A stretch of DNA of 64,000 bases from UBA7803 sp036381275 (GCA_036381275.1 DASVDC010000147.1:1-64000), one strand, 5' to 3'; shown: positions 32,539 through 48,761, counted from the stretch's first letter. The notes: generated from the letters alone by a model not told the origin. A program made the numbers and translations.

Positions 32539-33582
32539 ATGCCAATGAGAAAGCAAGGGGACGATCGCCTCGACGAGCGCGCGCAGCGGGTGTTCAAGCT
32601 GTTGGTGGAGCAGTACATCGCCCACGGCCACCCGGTGCCGTCGCGGGCGCTCGCGCATCAGCCCGGGGTGGAGGTGAGCCCGGCCACGGTGCGTAACATC
32701 CTTGCCGATCTGGAAAGTCAGGGACTGGTGCGCTCCCCGCACACGTCCGCCGGCAAGGTGCCCACGCACCGCGGGCTGCGCTTCTTCGTGGACAGCCTGC
32801 TCACGGTCGAGCCGCTGGACGAGGACCAGGTGAGAGCCCTCGAGGGCGAGTTGAATCCGGATCTCTCGCCCAAGGAGCTCGTGGAATCGGCCTCGAACCT
32901 GCTCTCGCACCTGACGCGGATGACCTGCGTGATCACGCTGCCGCGGCGCGATCAGGTGGCGCTGCGCCACGTCGAGTTCCTGCCGCTGTCCGGCCGCCGG
33001 GTGCTGGTGATCCTGGTGCTGAACGACCGCGAGGTGGAGAACCGCGTCATTCACACCAGCCGCGAGTACCAGGCGACGGAGCTGACGCAGGCAGCCAACT
33101 ACATCAACCGCGAGTTCGGCGGGCTGTCGCTGCTGCGGGTGCGCGAGGCGCTGCTCGCCAGCATGCAGGCGGACAAGGACCGGATGGACAGCCTGATGCA
33201 GACGGCCCTCGACATCGCCTCGCGGGCGTTCGAGCCGAGCGATGAGGGTGAGCACGAGCTGGTGATCGCCGGCGAGAGCAACCTGCTCACGTTCGGCGAC
33301 ACCGAGCAGGTGCGGCGCCTTTTCGACGCGTTCTCGCGCAAGAGCGGAATTCTGCATCTGCTCGACCGGTGCCTGAACTCCGAAGGCATTCAGCTCTTCA
33401 TCGGTCACGAGTCGGGCCACCAGCTGCTCGACGAGGTGAGCCTGATCACCTCCTCCTACGAGGTGAAAGGCAAGCTGGCCGGCGTGCTCGGCGTGGTCGG
33501 TCCCACCCGGATGGCCTATCAGGAGGTCATTCCGGTGGTGGATGTGACCGCCCGCGTGCTGAGCGCAGCGATGAACGCTTGA
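32539..33582 (+). CDS. hrcA: Heat-shock repressor HrcA
   Basis: A 347-residue transcriptional repressor that binds the CIRCE element and is stabilised by GroEL. Family features include an N-terminal winged-helix (DERAQRVFKLLVEQYIAHG, ... VSPATVRNILADLE, residues about 14-65) and the GAF-like domain with the insertion typical of HrcA. The gene precedes grpE-dnaK-dnaJ. No CIRCE (TTAGCACTC-N9-GAGTGCTAA) is seen upstream of grpE, so HrcA probably regulates another operon such as groESL. Confidence 0.95.
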   Translation: MPMRKQGDDRLDERAQRVFKLLVEQYIAHGHPVPSRALAHQPGVEVSPATVRNILADLESQGLVRSPHTSAGKVPTHRGLRFFVDSLLTVEPLDEDQVRALEGELNPDLSPKELVESASNLLSHLTRMTCVITLPRRDQVALRHVEFLPLSGRRVLVILVLNDREVENRVIHTSREYQATELTQAANYINREFGGLSLLRVREALLASMQADKDRMDSLMQTALDIASRAFEPSDEGEHELVIAGESNLLTFGDTEQVRRLFDAFSRKSGILHLLDRCLNSEGIQLFIGHESGHQLLDEVSLITSSYEVKGKLAGVLGVVGPTRMAYQEVIPVVDVTARVLSAAMNA

Positions 33583-33606
33583 ATTCCGCCGCGCGCCACC
33601 CCAGAT
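33578..33606 (+). promoter_or_regulatory. Sigma-32 heat-shock promoter of grpE-dnaK-dnaJ
   Basis: CTTGAAT (33578-33584), a 14-base spacer and CCCCAGAT (33599-33606) match the sigma-32 consensus CTTGAAA-N11-16-CCCCATNT. It overlaps the last codons of hrcA and would start transcription near 33613, about 67 bases before the grpE ATG. Confidence 0.8.
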
Positions 33607-33617
33607 AAGCGACAAGG

Positions 33618-33645
33618 CCCTGAGGGAGCCGTGGGTTCCCCAGGG
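33618..33645 (+). repeat. Hairpin in the grpE leader
   Basis: CCCTGAGGGA and TTCCCCAGGG pair with one bulged A around an eight-base loop. It falls just downstream of the inferred sigma-32 start, in the 5' leader of grpE. It could be a weak terminator of hrcA or a structure that tunes grpE expression; there is no T-run. Confidence 0.45.
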
Positions 33646-33679
33646 CGTCGCGCATTTGCAATCGGGAGGTTCAGTCGAG

Positions 33680-34303
33680 ATGGCGGAAGAGAAGGATCGA
33701 GCCAGCGTCCCCGCGGATGCCGGTGCCCCGGACGAGGTGGCGGGGACGGCGGACGGGCAGGCGCCCTCCGCCGAGGGTGAGGCGCCGCCCACGCAGGACG
33801 AGGCGCGCTCCCCGGAAGCTCTGGCGGCTGAGCTCGAGGAAGCCCGGCAGCAGGCGGAGCGCTACCGGGACCAGGCCCTCAGGGCTCAGGCCGAGTGCGA
33901 GAACGTCCGCCGGCGGGCCAGCCGGGACGTCGAGAACGCGCACAAGTACGCGCTCGAGCGCTTCACCGCGGACCTGCTCCCCGTGCTCGACAGCCTGGAG
34001 AAGGCGGTCGAGGTTGCCTCGGCCACGAAGGGCGCCGAATCCATCGCCGAGGGCGTGGAGCTCTCGCTGAAGCTGTTCCTGACGACGGCGGAGAAATACG
34101 GCATCCAGCGCATCGACCCGTTGGGTGAGCCGTTCGACCCGCAGCTCCACGAGGCGATGACCCTGGTGCCGAGCGAGACCGCCGAGCCGAACTCGGTGGT
34201 GGACGTGATGCAGCGGGGCTATCTGCTGAACGGGCGGCTGGTGCGGGCCGCGAAGGTGGTGGTCGCGAAGGCGCCGGACGCCGGCGCCAGCAACGGCCAG
34301 TGA
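33680..34303 (+). CDS. grpE: Nucleotide exchange factor GrpE
   Basis: A 207-residue DnaK co-chaperone that releases ADP. The acidic disordered N terminus (about 1-55) is followed by a long coiled coil (ELEEARQQAERYRDQALRAQ) and the conserved C-terminal beta-domain with GVELSLKLFLTTAEKYG and FDPQLHEAM. The start at 33680 is the ATG that follows GGGAGG, in preference to the upstream TTG at 33656. It is the first gene of the sigma-32-driven grpE-dnaK-dnaJ operon. Confidence 0.94.
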   Translation: MAEEKDRASVPADAGAPDEVAGTADGQAPSAEGEAPPTQDEARSPEALAAELEEARQQAERYRDQALRAQAECENVRRRASRDVENAHKYALERFTADLLPVLDSLEKAVEVASATKGAESIAEGVELSLKLFLTTAEKYGIQRIDPLGEPFDPQLHEAMTLVPSETAEPNSVVDVMQRGYLLNGRLVRAAKVVVAKAPDAGASNGQ

Positions 34304-34384
34304 GGCCGGCGACGAATTTCCGGTGGCGGGGTTGAAAGGCCGCGGCGCGCACCGATATAGCGGAAAGGACTTGGAGAATTCGAG

Positions 34385-36307
<1,923 letters not shown>

Positions 36308-36337
36308 TCGCCGCCCGAGGGCTGCTATCCTTCGCAC

Positions 36338-37468
36338 ATGCCGAAACGCGACTACTACGAGGTACTGGGTATCTCCCGGGACGCCGGTGAGGCCGAGATC
36401 AAGAAGGCCTACCGGCGTCTCGCCATGAAGTACCACCCGGACCGCAACCCGGGCGACGAGAAAGCCACCGAGCGGTTCCGCGAAGCCAGCGAAGCCTACG
36501 AGGTGCTGGCGGACCCGGAGAAGCGCGCGGCCTACGACCGCTTCGGGCACGCCGGCGTCGACGGAAGCAGCGGCTTCGGCAGCGGCTTCGGCGCGGGCAG
36601 CTTCAGCGACATCTTCAGCGACGTGTTCGGCGACATCTTCGGTGCCGCCGGCGCGCGCACGCGCAGCAGCGTGACGCGCGGCGCGGACCTGCGCTACACG
36701 CTCGAGCTCGACCTCGAGCAGGCGGTGCGGGGCGACACCGTCGAGATCAAGATTCCGGTGCTCGCGACCTGCGACGTCTGCGACGGCAGCGGCGCGCGAC
36801 CGGGCACCTCGCCGAGCGCCTGCCCCGATTGCGGCGGGCTCGGCCAGATTCGCGTGGCCCAGGGCTTCTTCTCGCTGCAGCAGACCTGCCCGCGCTGCCG
36901 CGGCTCCGGCGAGATCGTCACCGATCCGTGCGCGAAGTGCGGCGGCCGCGGCCGGGTGGACAAGCGCAAGACGCTGAACGTGCGGATTCCCCCCGGTGTC
37001 GACACCGGCGACCGCATCCGGCTGGCCGGCGAAGGCGAAGCCGGCTTGCGGGGCGGGCCACCCGGCGACCTGTACGTGCAGATCGAGGTCCGCGAGCACC
37101 CGATCTTCACCCGCGACGGCAAGAATCTGTACTGTGAAGTGCCGATCACGTTCGTCGACGCGGCGCTCGGCGGCGAGCTCGACGTGCCGACACTGGACGG
37201 CCGCGTGAAGCTGAAGATTCCGCCGGAAACCCAGACCGGCCGGGTGTTCCGGCTGCGCGGCAAGGGCGTCACGCCGGTGCGCGGCGGCGGTGTGGGCGAT
37301 CTGCTCTGCCGGGTGGTCGTGGAGACGCCGGTGAACCTCACCGAGAAGCAGAAGGCGCTGCTGCGCGAGTTCCAGCGCTCCGTCTCCGACGGGGGCGAGC
37401 GTCACTCGCCGAAGGGCAGCTCGTGGTTCAAGGGTGTGAAGGACTTCTTCGACGGGCTGACGAGCTGA
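36338..37468 (+). CDS. dnaJ: Chaperone DnaJ
   Basis: A 376-residue class I J-protein: J domain with H33-P34-D35, a Gly/Phe-rich linker (about 75-105, GSSGFGSGFGAGSFSDIF), four zinc-binding CxxCxGxG repeats (CDVCDGSG, CPDCGGLG, CPRCRGSG, CAKCGGRG, about 145-210) and two C-terminal substrate domains. It stimulates the ATPase of DnaK. It is 30 bases after dnaK and is followed by a REP-like hairpin and then dapB. Confidence 0.98.
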   Translation: MPKRDYYEVLGISRDAGEAEIKKAYRRLAMKYHPDRNPGDEKATERFREASEAYEVLADPEKRAAYDRFGHAGVDGSSGFGSGFGAGSFSDIFSDVFGDIFGAAGARTRSSVTRGADLRYTLELDLEQAVRGDTVEIKIPVLATCDVCDGSGARPGTSPSACPDCGGLGQIRVAQGFFSLQQTCPRCRGSGEIVTDPCAKCGGRGRVDKRKTLNVRIPPGVDTGDRIRLAGEGEAGLRGGPPGDLYVQIEVREHPIFTRDGKNLYCEVPITFVDAALGGELDVPTLDGRVKLKIPPETQTGRVFRLRGKGVTPVRGGGVGDLLCRVVVETPVNLTEKQKALLREFQRSVSDGGERHSPKGSSWFKGVKDFFDGLTS

Positions 37469-37484
37469 TCCGGCGCGTCTCGGG

Positions 37485-37514
37485 TCGATCGCGATCGGGA
37501 GATCGCGCCTACAG
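37485..37514. repeat. REP-like element before dapB
   Basis: CGCGATC (37490-37496), GGGA and GATCGCG (37501-37507) form a hairpin followed by CCTACA. Read on the minus strand it starts TGTAGGCGCGATCTCCC, the same TGTAGGAGCGA-like head as the element at 63594. It sits between dnaJ and dapB and ends 11 bases before the dapB start. Confidence 0.6.
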
Positions 37515-37524
37515 CGGAGTGGGT

Positions 37525-38340
37525 ATGACACGCGTAGCCGTCACCGGCGCCGCCGGACGAATGGGGCGGACGCTGATCCAGGCACTCGAGCAGGCCGAGG
37601 ATCTGAGCCTGACGGCGGCGCTCGAGCGCGCCGGCTCCAGCCTGATCGGCACGGATGCCGGCGAGCTGGCCGGTGTCGGCTCGCTCGGCGTGCCGGTGCG
37701 TGACGATCTCGCGGCCGCGGTCGACCGGTTCGACACGCTGATCGATTTCTCGGTGCCGGCCGCGACGCTGGCGAACCTCGACGTCTGCCGTGCCCACGGC
37801 CGGGCGATGGTGATCGGCACCACCGGCATCGATCCGGACGGCGTCGCGCGGATCCGCGAGGCATCGGCCGTGATCCCGATCCTGTTCGCGCCGAACATGT
37901 CGGTCGGCGTGAACCTCGCGTTCCGGCTCGCCGAGCTCGCCACGCAGGTGCTCGGTGACACGGTGGACATCGAGATCGTCGAGGCGCACCACCGGCACAA
38001 GATCGATGCACCGTCCGGGACGGCGCTCCGGCTCGGCGAGGTGGTCGCGCGCACGCTCGGCCGCGATCTCGCCGAGATCGCCGTGTACGACCGCCACGGC
38101 GCGCTCGGCCCGCGGCAGCGCGGGACGATCGGATTCGCGACGGTGCGCGCCGGCGACATCGTCGGCGACCACACGGTGATCTTCGCGGGCCAGGGCGAAC
38201 GGCTCGAGATCACGCACCGGGCCGAGAGCCGGATGAACTTCGCTCAGGGCGCGCTGCGGGCGGTGCGATTCCTGCAGCAGCATCGGCATGGCCTGTTCGA
38301 CATGCAGGATGTACTGGGCTTCGGCACCGGCGTCCGGTAA
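37525..38340 (+). CDS. dapB: 4-hydroxy-tetrahydrodipicolinate reductase
   Basis: A 271-residue NAD(P)H-dependent reductase in the lysine/diaminopimelate pathway. The Rossmann motif is VTGAAGRMG (residues 5-13), the FAPNMSVGVN segment and the HHRHKIDAPSGTA loop with the catalytic His/Lys are present. The start follows GGAGTG at 37525. It has its own REP-like leader and is followed by a rho-independent terminator, then carA. The dapB-carA-carB order is common in Gammaproteobacteria. Confidence 0.95.
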   Translation: MTRVAVTGAAGRMGRTLIQALEQAEDLSLTAALERAGSSLIGTDAGELAGVGSLGVPVRDDLAAAVDRFDTLIDFSVPAATLANLDVCRAHGRAMVIGTTGIDPDGVARIREASAVIPILFAPNMSVGVNLAFRLAELATQVLGDTVDIEIVEAHHRHKIDAPSGTALRLGEVVARTLGRDLAEIAVYDRHGALGPRQRGTIGFATVRAGDIVGDHTVIFAGQGERLEITHRAESRMNFAQGALRAVRFLQQHRHGLFDMQDVLGFGTGVR

Positions 38341-38355
38341 ACTTCCGCGCCCAGC

Positions 38356-38397
38356 AAAGGCGGGTTCGATCCCAGGTTCCGATCGCCCGCCTTTCTT
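38356..38397 (+). terminator. Intrinsic terminator between dapB and carA
   Basis: AAAGGCGGG (38356-38364) and CCCGCCTTT (38386-38394) are perfect inverted repeats followed by CTT. The 21-base loop is long, so it may also act as an attenuator for carA. Confidence 0.65.
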
Positions 38398-38451
38398 GCA
38401 ACGGTCCTCCGCCGTCTTCCGGATCCAATACAGCTTCCGAGGTAGGCCCCA

Positions 38452-39583
38452 TTGACGGATGAGTACGTTCCGGCTCTGCTGGTGCTCGAGGACGGCAGCG
38501 TGTTCCGCGGCCGCTCGATCGGCGCGTTGGGCACGAGCGTCGGCGAGGTGGTGTTCAACACCGCGATGACCGGCTATCAGGAGATCCTGACCGATCCCTC
38601 GTACAGTCGCCAGATCATCACCTTCACGTACCCGCAGATCGGCAACACCGGGGTCAACGACGAGGACGTGGAGTCCGACCGCGTGCACGCCGCCGGCGTC
38701 GTGATCCGGCAGTTGCCGCGCCGCGCGAGCAGCTGGCGCATGCAGCGCACGCTCCCCGAGTTCCTCGCGGCCGAGGGCGTGATCGGCATCGCCGGCGTCG
38801 ACACGCGGCGGCTCACCCGGCTGATCCGCGAGAAGGGCGCGATGGCCGGCTGCATCGTTGCCGGTCCCGGGGCCGTCGAAGCGGAAGCGCTCGCGGCCGC
38901 CCGGTCGTTTCCCGGTCTCGCCGGCATGGACCTCGCGAAGGAGGTCAGCCGCCGCGACGTGGGCACCTGGACGCAGACCAGCTGGCAGCGCGGACGCGGC
39001 TACGGGACCCTCGAAACGCCGCGCTTTCACGTGGTGGCGTACGACTTCGGCGTGAAGCAGAGCATTCTGCGCCTGCTGGCGGACCGTGGCTGTCGGATCA
39101 CGGTCGTGCCGGCCACCACACCGGCGAGCGACGTGCTCGAGCTCGAGCCGGACGGCGTGTTCCTGTCGAACGGCCCGGGCGACCCGGAACCGTGCGGCTA
39201 CGCGATCGACGCGATCCGCGAGCTGATGGATCGCGACGTGCCGCTGTTCGGCATCTGTCTCGGGCATCAGCTCATGGCGCTCGCGAGCGGCGGGCGCACC
39301 GTGAAGATGCCGCACGGCCACCACGGCGCCAACCACCCGGTGAAGGACCTGCGCGACAATCGCGTGCTCGTCACCAGCCAGAACCACGGTTTCGCGGTGG
39401 ACGCCGAGCGGCTGCCGAACTGCCTGACGGTGACCCACGTGTCGCTGTTCGACGGCACGCTGCAGGGGCTGCGCCGCACCGACCGGCGCGCGCTCGGCTT
39501 CCAGGGACATCCGGAGGCGAACCCCGGCCCGCAGGACTGCAGTTACCTGTTCGACGAGTTCATCCGGATGATGGAAGGCGCCG

Positions 39584-39591
<8 letters not shown>
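38452..39591 (+). CDS. carA: Carbamoyl-phosphate synthase small subunit
   Basis: A 379-residue glutamine amidotransferase that supplies ammonia to CarB for pyrimidine and arginine synthesis. Class I GATase signatures are seen: FGICLGHQ with Cys269, the same residue number as in E. coli, SQNHGFAV, and GHPEANPGP with the catalytic His/Glu. It starts at a TTG preceded by GAGG. The 3' end overlaps carB by eight bases. The spacer before it has the terminator/attenuator at 38356. Confidence 0.96.
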
Positions 39592-42802
<3,211 letters not shown>

Positions 42803-42806
42803 TCTC

Positions 42807-43280
42807 ATGCCAGTTCCGATGACAGTGGAAGGCGAGCGGGCGCTGCGCGAGGAGCTCAACCGGCGCAAGTACGAGCTGCGCCCGCAGATCACCCAGGCGA
42901 TCGCCGAGGCCCGGGAGCACGGCGACCTGAAGGAGAACGCCGAGTACCACGCCGCGCGCGAACAGCAGAGCTTCAACGAAGGCCGCATCCAGGAGATCGA
43001 GAGCAAGCTCGCGGATGCGCAGGTGATCGACGTCACCAAGATCACGCCCACCGGCAAGGTCATCTTCGGCGTGACCGTGACCCTGATTGACACCGAGAAC
43101 GACACCGAGCTGCGCTACAAGATCGTCGGCGAGGACGAAGCCGACCTGAAGGCCGGCAAGCTCTCCGTGATGTCCCCGATCGCGCGCGCCTTGATCGGCA
43201 AGAGCGAAGGCGACACCGTGACCGTGAAGACCCCGAAGGGCGAAGTCGAGTACGAAATCGAGCGCGTCGAACACATCTGA
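42807..43280 (+). CDS. greA: Transcription elongation factor GreA
   Basis: A 157-residue factor that stimulates RNA-cleavage by backtracked RNA polymerase. The N-terminal coiled-coil (GERALREELNRRKYELRPQ) with the acidic tip (HGDLKENAEYH, Asp41-Glu44 type) and the C-terminal FKBP-like domain are typical. It begins four bases after the carB stop without a strong ribosome-binding site; a second ATG lies 12 bases downstream. carB-greA linkage is standard. Confidence 0.95.
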   Translation: MPVPMTVEGERALREELNRRKYELRPQITQAIAEAREHGDLKENAEYHAAREQQSFNEGRIQEIESKLADAQVIDVTKITPTGKVIFGVTVTLIDTENDTELRYKIVGEDEADLKAGKLSVMSPIARALIGKSEGDTVTVKTPKGEVEYEIERVEHI

Positions 43281-43376
43281 CGCGGGCCGCCGGCGCCAAG
43301 GGGCGATAGACCTCACCGGTCGTCGAAGCGGGTCGCCAGAACCTCACGGTCGTAAGGACGCAGAGGTCGAACGTGC

Positions 43377-43436
43377 GTCGGCCGGTGGCGGAGCGGCGGA
43401 GCGTGGCCGCGAAAGGCCGCTCCGCCACCGGCCGAC
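43377..43436. repeat. Perfect 21-bp inverted repeat between greA and yhbY
   Basis: GTCGGCCGGTGGCGGAGCGG plus C (43377-43397) is the exact reverse complement of 43416-43436, with an 18-base loop. It lies in the 202-base gap between the convergent greA and yhbY genes, so it could terminate both transcripts, but there is no T-run. The rest of the gap shows nothing else I can support. Confidence 0.8.
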
Positions 43437-43482
43437 ACCCGCTCACGAGAACTGCATCCTTAGGCTCGCCAGGTTCTGGCGG

Positions 43483-43800
43483 CTAGGCTTCGCGGAAGCG
43501 TGTGAGGTTCGAAAGCTTGTGATTGGGCTCAGGATTCTTCCGGAAGAGCACGACGATCCTGCCGATGCTCTGCACGACATCGGCCTCGCACGCGCCCGCG
43601 AGCTCGCGAGCCATCGCGCTGCGCGCATCGCGATCTCCCGCGAGCCGCACCTTGATCAGCTCGTGATCGTCGAGCGCCCGGCGCGTCTCGGCGATCACCG
43701 CATCGGTCACGCCCCGCTCACCCACCTGCACCACCGGTTCGAGGTGGTGGGCGATGCGTTTCAGTCGGCGGCGGTCGGGCGTGGGGCTCATCCGCGCCAT
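43483..43800 (-). CDS. yhbY: YhbY-family RNA-binding protein
   Basis: A 105-residue CRS1/YhbY (CRM) domain protein that associates with pre-50S ribosomal subunits. Typical features are LKRIAHHLEPVVQVGERGVT (about 13-32), HELIKVRLAGD and the GxxG-like region near QSIGRIVVLFRKNPE. It is divergent from rlmE across a 23-base spacer, the usual pairing, and converges with greA. Confidence 0.9.
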   Translation of the reverse strand: MARMSPTPDRRRLKRIAHHLEPVVQVGERGVTDAVIAETRRALDDHELIKVRLAGDRDARSAMARELAGACEADVVQSIGRIVVLFRKNPEPNHKLSNLTRFREA

Positions 43801-43823
43801 TCTACCCGCACCGCGCCGTCGCC

Positions 43824-44459
43824 GTGAGCAAGCGGAGCTCCTCGAGCCATCGCTGGCTCGCGCGCCAGCGCCGCGACCCGTTCGCGCGCCGCGCGGCGGC
43901 CGAGGGGCAGGTGTCCCGCGCGCACTTCAAGCTCGAAGAGCTCGACCGGCGCTTCCGCCTGCTCGGCCGCGGCCGGCGGGTGCTCGAGCTCGGTGCGGCC
44001 CCGGGCGGCTGGACACGCTACATCGAGGAACGGCTGGCAGGGGGATTGCTCGTGGTTTGTGACCTGCGTCCGGTTTCGGCGGGCGCGGACACGGTAGTGA
44101 TCGAGGGCGCGTACGGTGAGCCGGAGACCGACCGGCGGATCGAGGCGGCGCTCGGCGGCGAGGCGGTGGACCTTGTTTTATCGGATATGGCCCCCAATAT
44201 GAGTGGTAACCGCACGACGGATCAGGCGCGGGCCATGTACCTCGCCGATCTGGCCCTCGATGCCGCCGAGCGCTGGCTGAAACCGGGTGGTGCGCTGGTG
44301 GTCAAACTGTTTCAGGGCGAAGGCACGGACGCGTACGTGGCAGCGCTGAAGGAGCGCTTCGAGAAGGCCCGGCTCGTCAAGCCGCAGGCGTCCCGGCCCG
44401 AGTCCCGCGAGGTCTATGCCGTGGCGCAGGGCGCCCGGTTCGCGCGGGCGGGCGATTGA
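43824..44459 (+). CDS. rlmE: 23S rRNA 2'-O-methyltransferase RlmE
   Basis: A 211-residue SAM methyltransferase that 2'-O-methylates U2552 of 23S rRNA. The conserved tetrad is recognisable: a Lys in SRAHFKLEELD, Asp in VLSDMAPNMSG, Lys in LVVKLFQG and Glu in ESREVY. The SAM motif is VLELGAAPGGW. It starts at GTG. It is followed by ftsH, forming the widespread rlmE-ftsH unit. Confidence 0.95.
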   Translation: MSKRSSSSHRWLARQRRDPFARRAAAEGQVSRAHFKLEELDRRFRLLGRGRRVLELGAAPGGWTRYIEERLAGGLLVVCDLRPVSAGADTVVIEGAYGEPETDRRIEAALGGEAVDLVLSDMAPNMSGNRTTDQARAMYLADLALDAAERWLKPGGALVVKLFQGEGTDAYVAALKERFEKARLVKPQASRPESREVYAVAQGARFARAGD

Positions 44460-44546
44460 CGCCCCCCGGGTCTGGTGTAGGCTTGATAGAGATACGTACC
44501 GCGGCGGCAGGTGAGCCTCCCCGGCGTGTAGCAAGAGGATAAGCCC

Positions 44547-46454
<1,908 letters not shown>

Positions 46455-46486
46455 GCGCAACGGTACCGGGCGCCGCCGCCCGACCC

Positions 46487-47344
46487 ATGGCCTTCGCCCG
46501 CTACGTCGATTGCGCCGGCCGCCGGCTGGATCTCTCCGAGCCGCGCATCATGGGGGTGATCAACGTCACCCCCGATTCGTTTTCCGACGGCGGCCGGTTC
46601 CTCCGCGGCGGCCCGGATCTCCCCCGCATTCTCGACGCGGCTCAGGCGATGCTGGCCGAAGGCGCCGCGATCCTCGACGTGGGCGGCGAATCCACCCGGC
46701 CCGGCGCCGCGCCGGTGGACGAGGCGGAAGAAGCCCGCCGTGTGATGCCGGTCGTCGAACGCCTGCTCGAACTCGATACCATCGTTTCGGTCGACACCAG
46801 CAAGCCGGGTCTGGCGGCCCGGGCGCTGGCGGCCGGCGCCCACATGATCAACGACGTGACCGGCGGCCGCTCGGCCGAGCTGGTGGCGGCGGTGGCGGAG
46901 CGGGGCGCGGCGCTCTGCCTGATGCACATGCAGGGGAAGCCGCGCACGATGCAGGTTGCGCCCCGGTACCGCGACGTGATCGCGGAGGTGCGGGATTTTC
47001 TCGCCGGACAGGTCGAGCGCTGTCGCCGGGCCGGCGTGGCGCACGAGCGTCTGATGATCGATCCGGGCTTCGGCTTCGGCAAGACGCTGGAGCATAATCT
47101 GCGGCTGCTGCGGCAGCTCGAAGACCTGCGCGTCGACGGGCTGCCGCTGCTCGTCGGTCTGTCGCGCAAGAGCATGATCGGGACCGTCACCGGCCGCCCG
47201 CCCGATCGGCGCGCGGCGGGCAGTGCGGCCGCGGCATTGCTGGCGGCCGAGCGCGGCGCCGACGTGGTCCGGGTGCACGACGTCGCGGAAACCGCCGACG
47301 CGCTGCGGATGCTGGCGGCACTGAAGGAACTGGAGCGGGCTTGA
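46487..47344 (+). CDS. folP: Dihydropteroate synthase
   Basis: A 285-residue TIM-barrel enzyme that joins 4-aminobenzoate to a pterin pyrophosphate in folate synthesis. The conserved MGVINVTPDSFSDGG motif, DVGGESTRPGA and the pterin-binding region near DPGFGFGKT are present. It follows ftsH, and its stop overlaps the start of glmM in TTGA. The sulfonamide-binding loop appears standard. Confidence 0.95.
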   Translation: MAFARYVDCAGRRLDLSEPRIMGVINVTPDSFSDGGRFLRGGPDLPRILDAAQAMLAEGAAILDVGGESTRPGAAPVDEAEEARRVMPVVERLLELDTIVSVDTSKPGLAARALAAGAHMINDVTGGRSAELVAAVAERGAALCLMHMQGKPRTMQVAPRYRDVIAEVRDFLAGQVERCRRAGVAHERLMIDPGFGFGKTLEHNLRLLRQLEDLRVDGLPLLVGLSRKSMIGTVTGRPPDRRAAGSAAAALLAAERGADVVRVHDVAETADALRMLAALKELERA

Positions 47345-48681
47345 GCAGGAAATATTTCGGGACCGATGGAATCCGCGGCCGCGTCGGCGAGCATCCGATC
47401 ACCCCGGAGTTCTGTCTGCGGCTCGGCTGGGCGGTCGGCCGGGTGTTCGCGCGCCACGGCGAGAGCCACGTGATCATCGGCAAGGACACGCGCATCTCCG
47501 GCTACATGCTGGAGTCGGTGCTGGAGTCCGGGCTGGTCTCTGCCGGCGCGAACGTGAGCCTGCTCGGGCCGATGCCGACGCCCGCGGTGGCCTATCTGAC
47601 CCGGACGCTCCGGGCCGATGCCGGCATCGTGATCAGCGCGTCGCACAACCCGTACTACGACAACGGCATCAAGTTCTTCGACCGGCACGGCAACAAGCTG
47701 CCCGATCAGGTGGAGCTCGAGATCGAGGCGCAGCTCGAGGGCGAGATCGCCTGCGTCGACTCCGACCGGCTCGGCAAGGCGGTGCGGGTCGGCGATGCGC
47801 CGGGCCGCTACATCGAGTTCTGCAAGGCCACCGTGAATCGCGGCTTCAGCCTGCGCGGGCTGAAGGTGGCGCTCGACTGCGCGCACGGCGCGACCTACCA
47901 CGTCGCGCCCGGCGTGTTCGAAGAGCTCGGCGCCGAGATCGACGTGATCGGCCAGGCGCCGAACGGCACGAACATCAACGACGGTTGCGGCTCGACCCGG
48001 CCGGAGGCGCTGGCCGCACGGGTGCGGGAGATCGGCGCCGACGTCGGCATCGCGTTCGACGGCGACGGCGACCGGGTGGTGATGGTGGATGCCGCGGGCG
48101 AGGTCGTCGACGGTGACGAGCTGCTCTTGATCATCGCCGAGCACCGCGCGCGGCGCGGCCAGCTCGAGGGCGGCGTGGTCGGCACGGTGATGTCGAATTA
48201 CGGGCTCGAACGGGCGTTCGCCCGGCTCGGGATCCCGTTCTGCCGGGCGAAGGTGGGCGATCGCTACGTGCTGGAGCTGATGAAGGAGAAGGGCTGGCAG
48301 CTCGGCGGCGAGACGTCCGGGCACCTGCTGTGCCTGGACCTCACCACCACCGGCGATGCCATCGTGGCCGCGCTGCAGGTGCTGGCGGCGATGGTGGAGC
48401 AGCAGCGCGGCCTGCACGACCTCAAGCAGAGCATGGTCAAACTGCCGCAGAAGATGATCAACGTCCGAGTGCCGGACCCGGCCCGGCAGGCCGACTGTCC
48501 GAGCGTCGTGCGCGCCGTGCAGGCGATGGACGCGCGCCTCTGCGGCCGCGGCCGGGTGCTGATCCGGCCGTCGGGGACCGAGCCGGTGATCCGGGTGATG
48601 GTGGAAGGCGAAGACCCGGACGAGGTGGGCGCGATCGCCGAGGAGCTGGCCGCCGTCGTTCGCGCCGCGGCGGCCGCCTGA
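47341..48681 (+). CDS. glmM: Phosphoglucosamine mutase
   Basis: A 446-residue phosphohexomutase that converts glucosamine-6-phosphate to glucosamine-1-phosphate for UDP-GlcNAc synthesis. The phosphoserine motif is SASHNPYYDNG (Ser101), the metal-binding loop is DGDGDRVV and the sugar-binding loop GGETSGHL is present. The TTG start overlaps the folP stop, so translation is coupled. The length is normal. Confidence 0.95.
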   Translation: MSRKYFGTDGIRGRVGEHPITPEFCLRLGWAVGRVFARHGESHVIIGKDTRISGYMLESVLESGLVSAGANVSLLGPMPTPAVAYLTRTLRADAGIVISASHNPYYDNGIKFFDRHGNKLPDQVELEIEAQLEGEIACVDSDRLGKAVRVGDAPGRYIEFCKATVNRGFSLRGLKVALDCAHGATYHVAPGVFEELGAEIDVIGQAPNGTNINDGCGSTRPEALAARVREIGADVGIAFDGDGDRVVMVDAAGEVVDGDELLLIIAEHRARRGQLEGGVVGTVMSNYGLERAFARLGIPFCRAKVGDRYVLELMKEKGWQLGGETSGHLLCLDLTTTGDAIVAALQVLAAMVEQQRGLHDLKQSMVKLPQKMINVRVPDPARQADCPSVVRAVQAMDARLCGRGRVLIRPSGTEPVIRVMVEGEDPDEVGAIAEELAAVVRAAAAA

Positions 48682-48761
48682 TCTTTTGCCGCCAGACGCC
48701 ACTGGCACCGGTCTGCCCGACCCGGTAACATGCGCGCCCTCGCACGACCGCGACCTGCATC

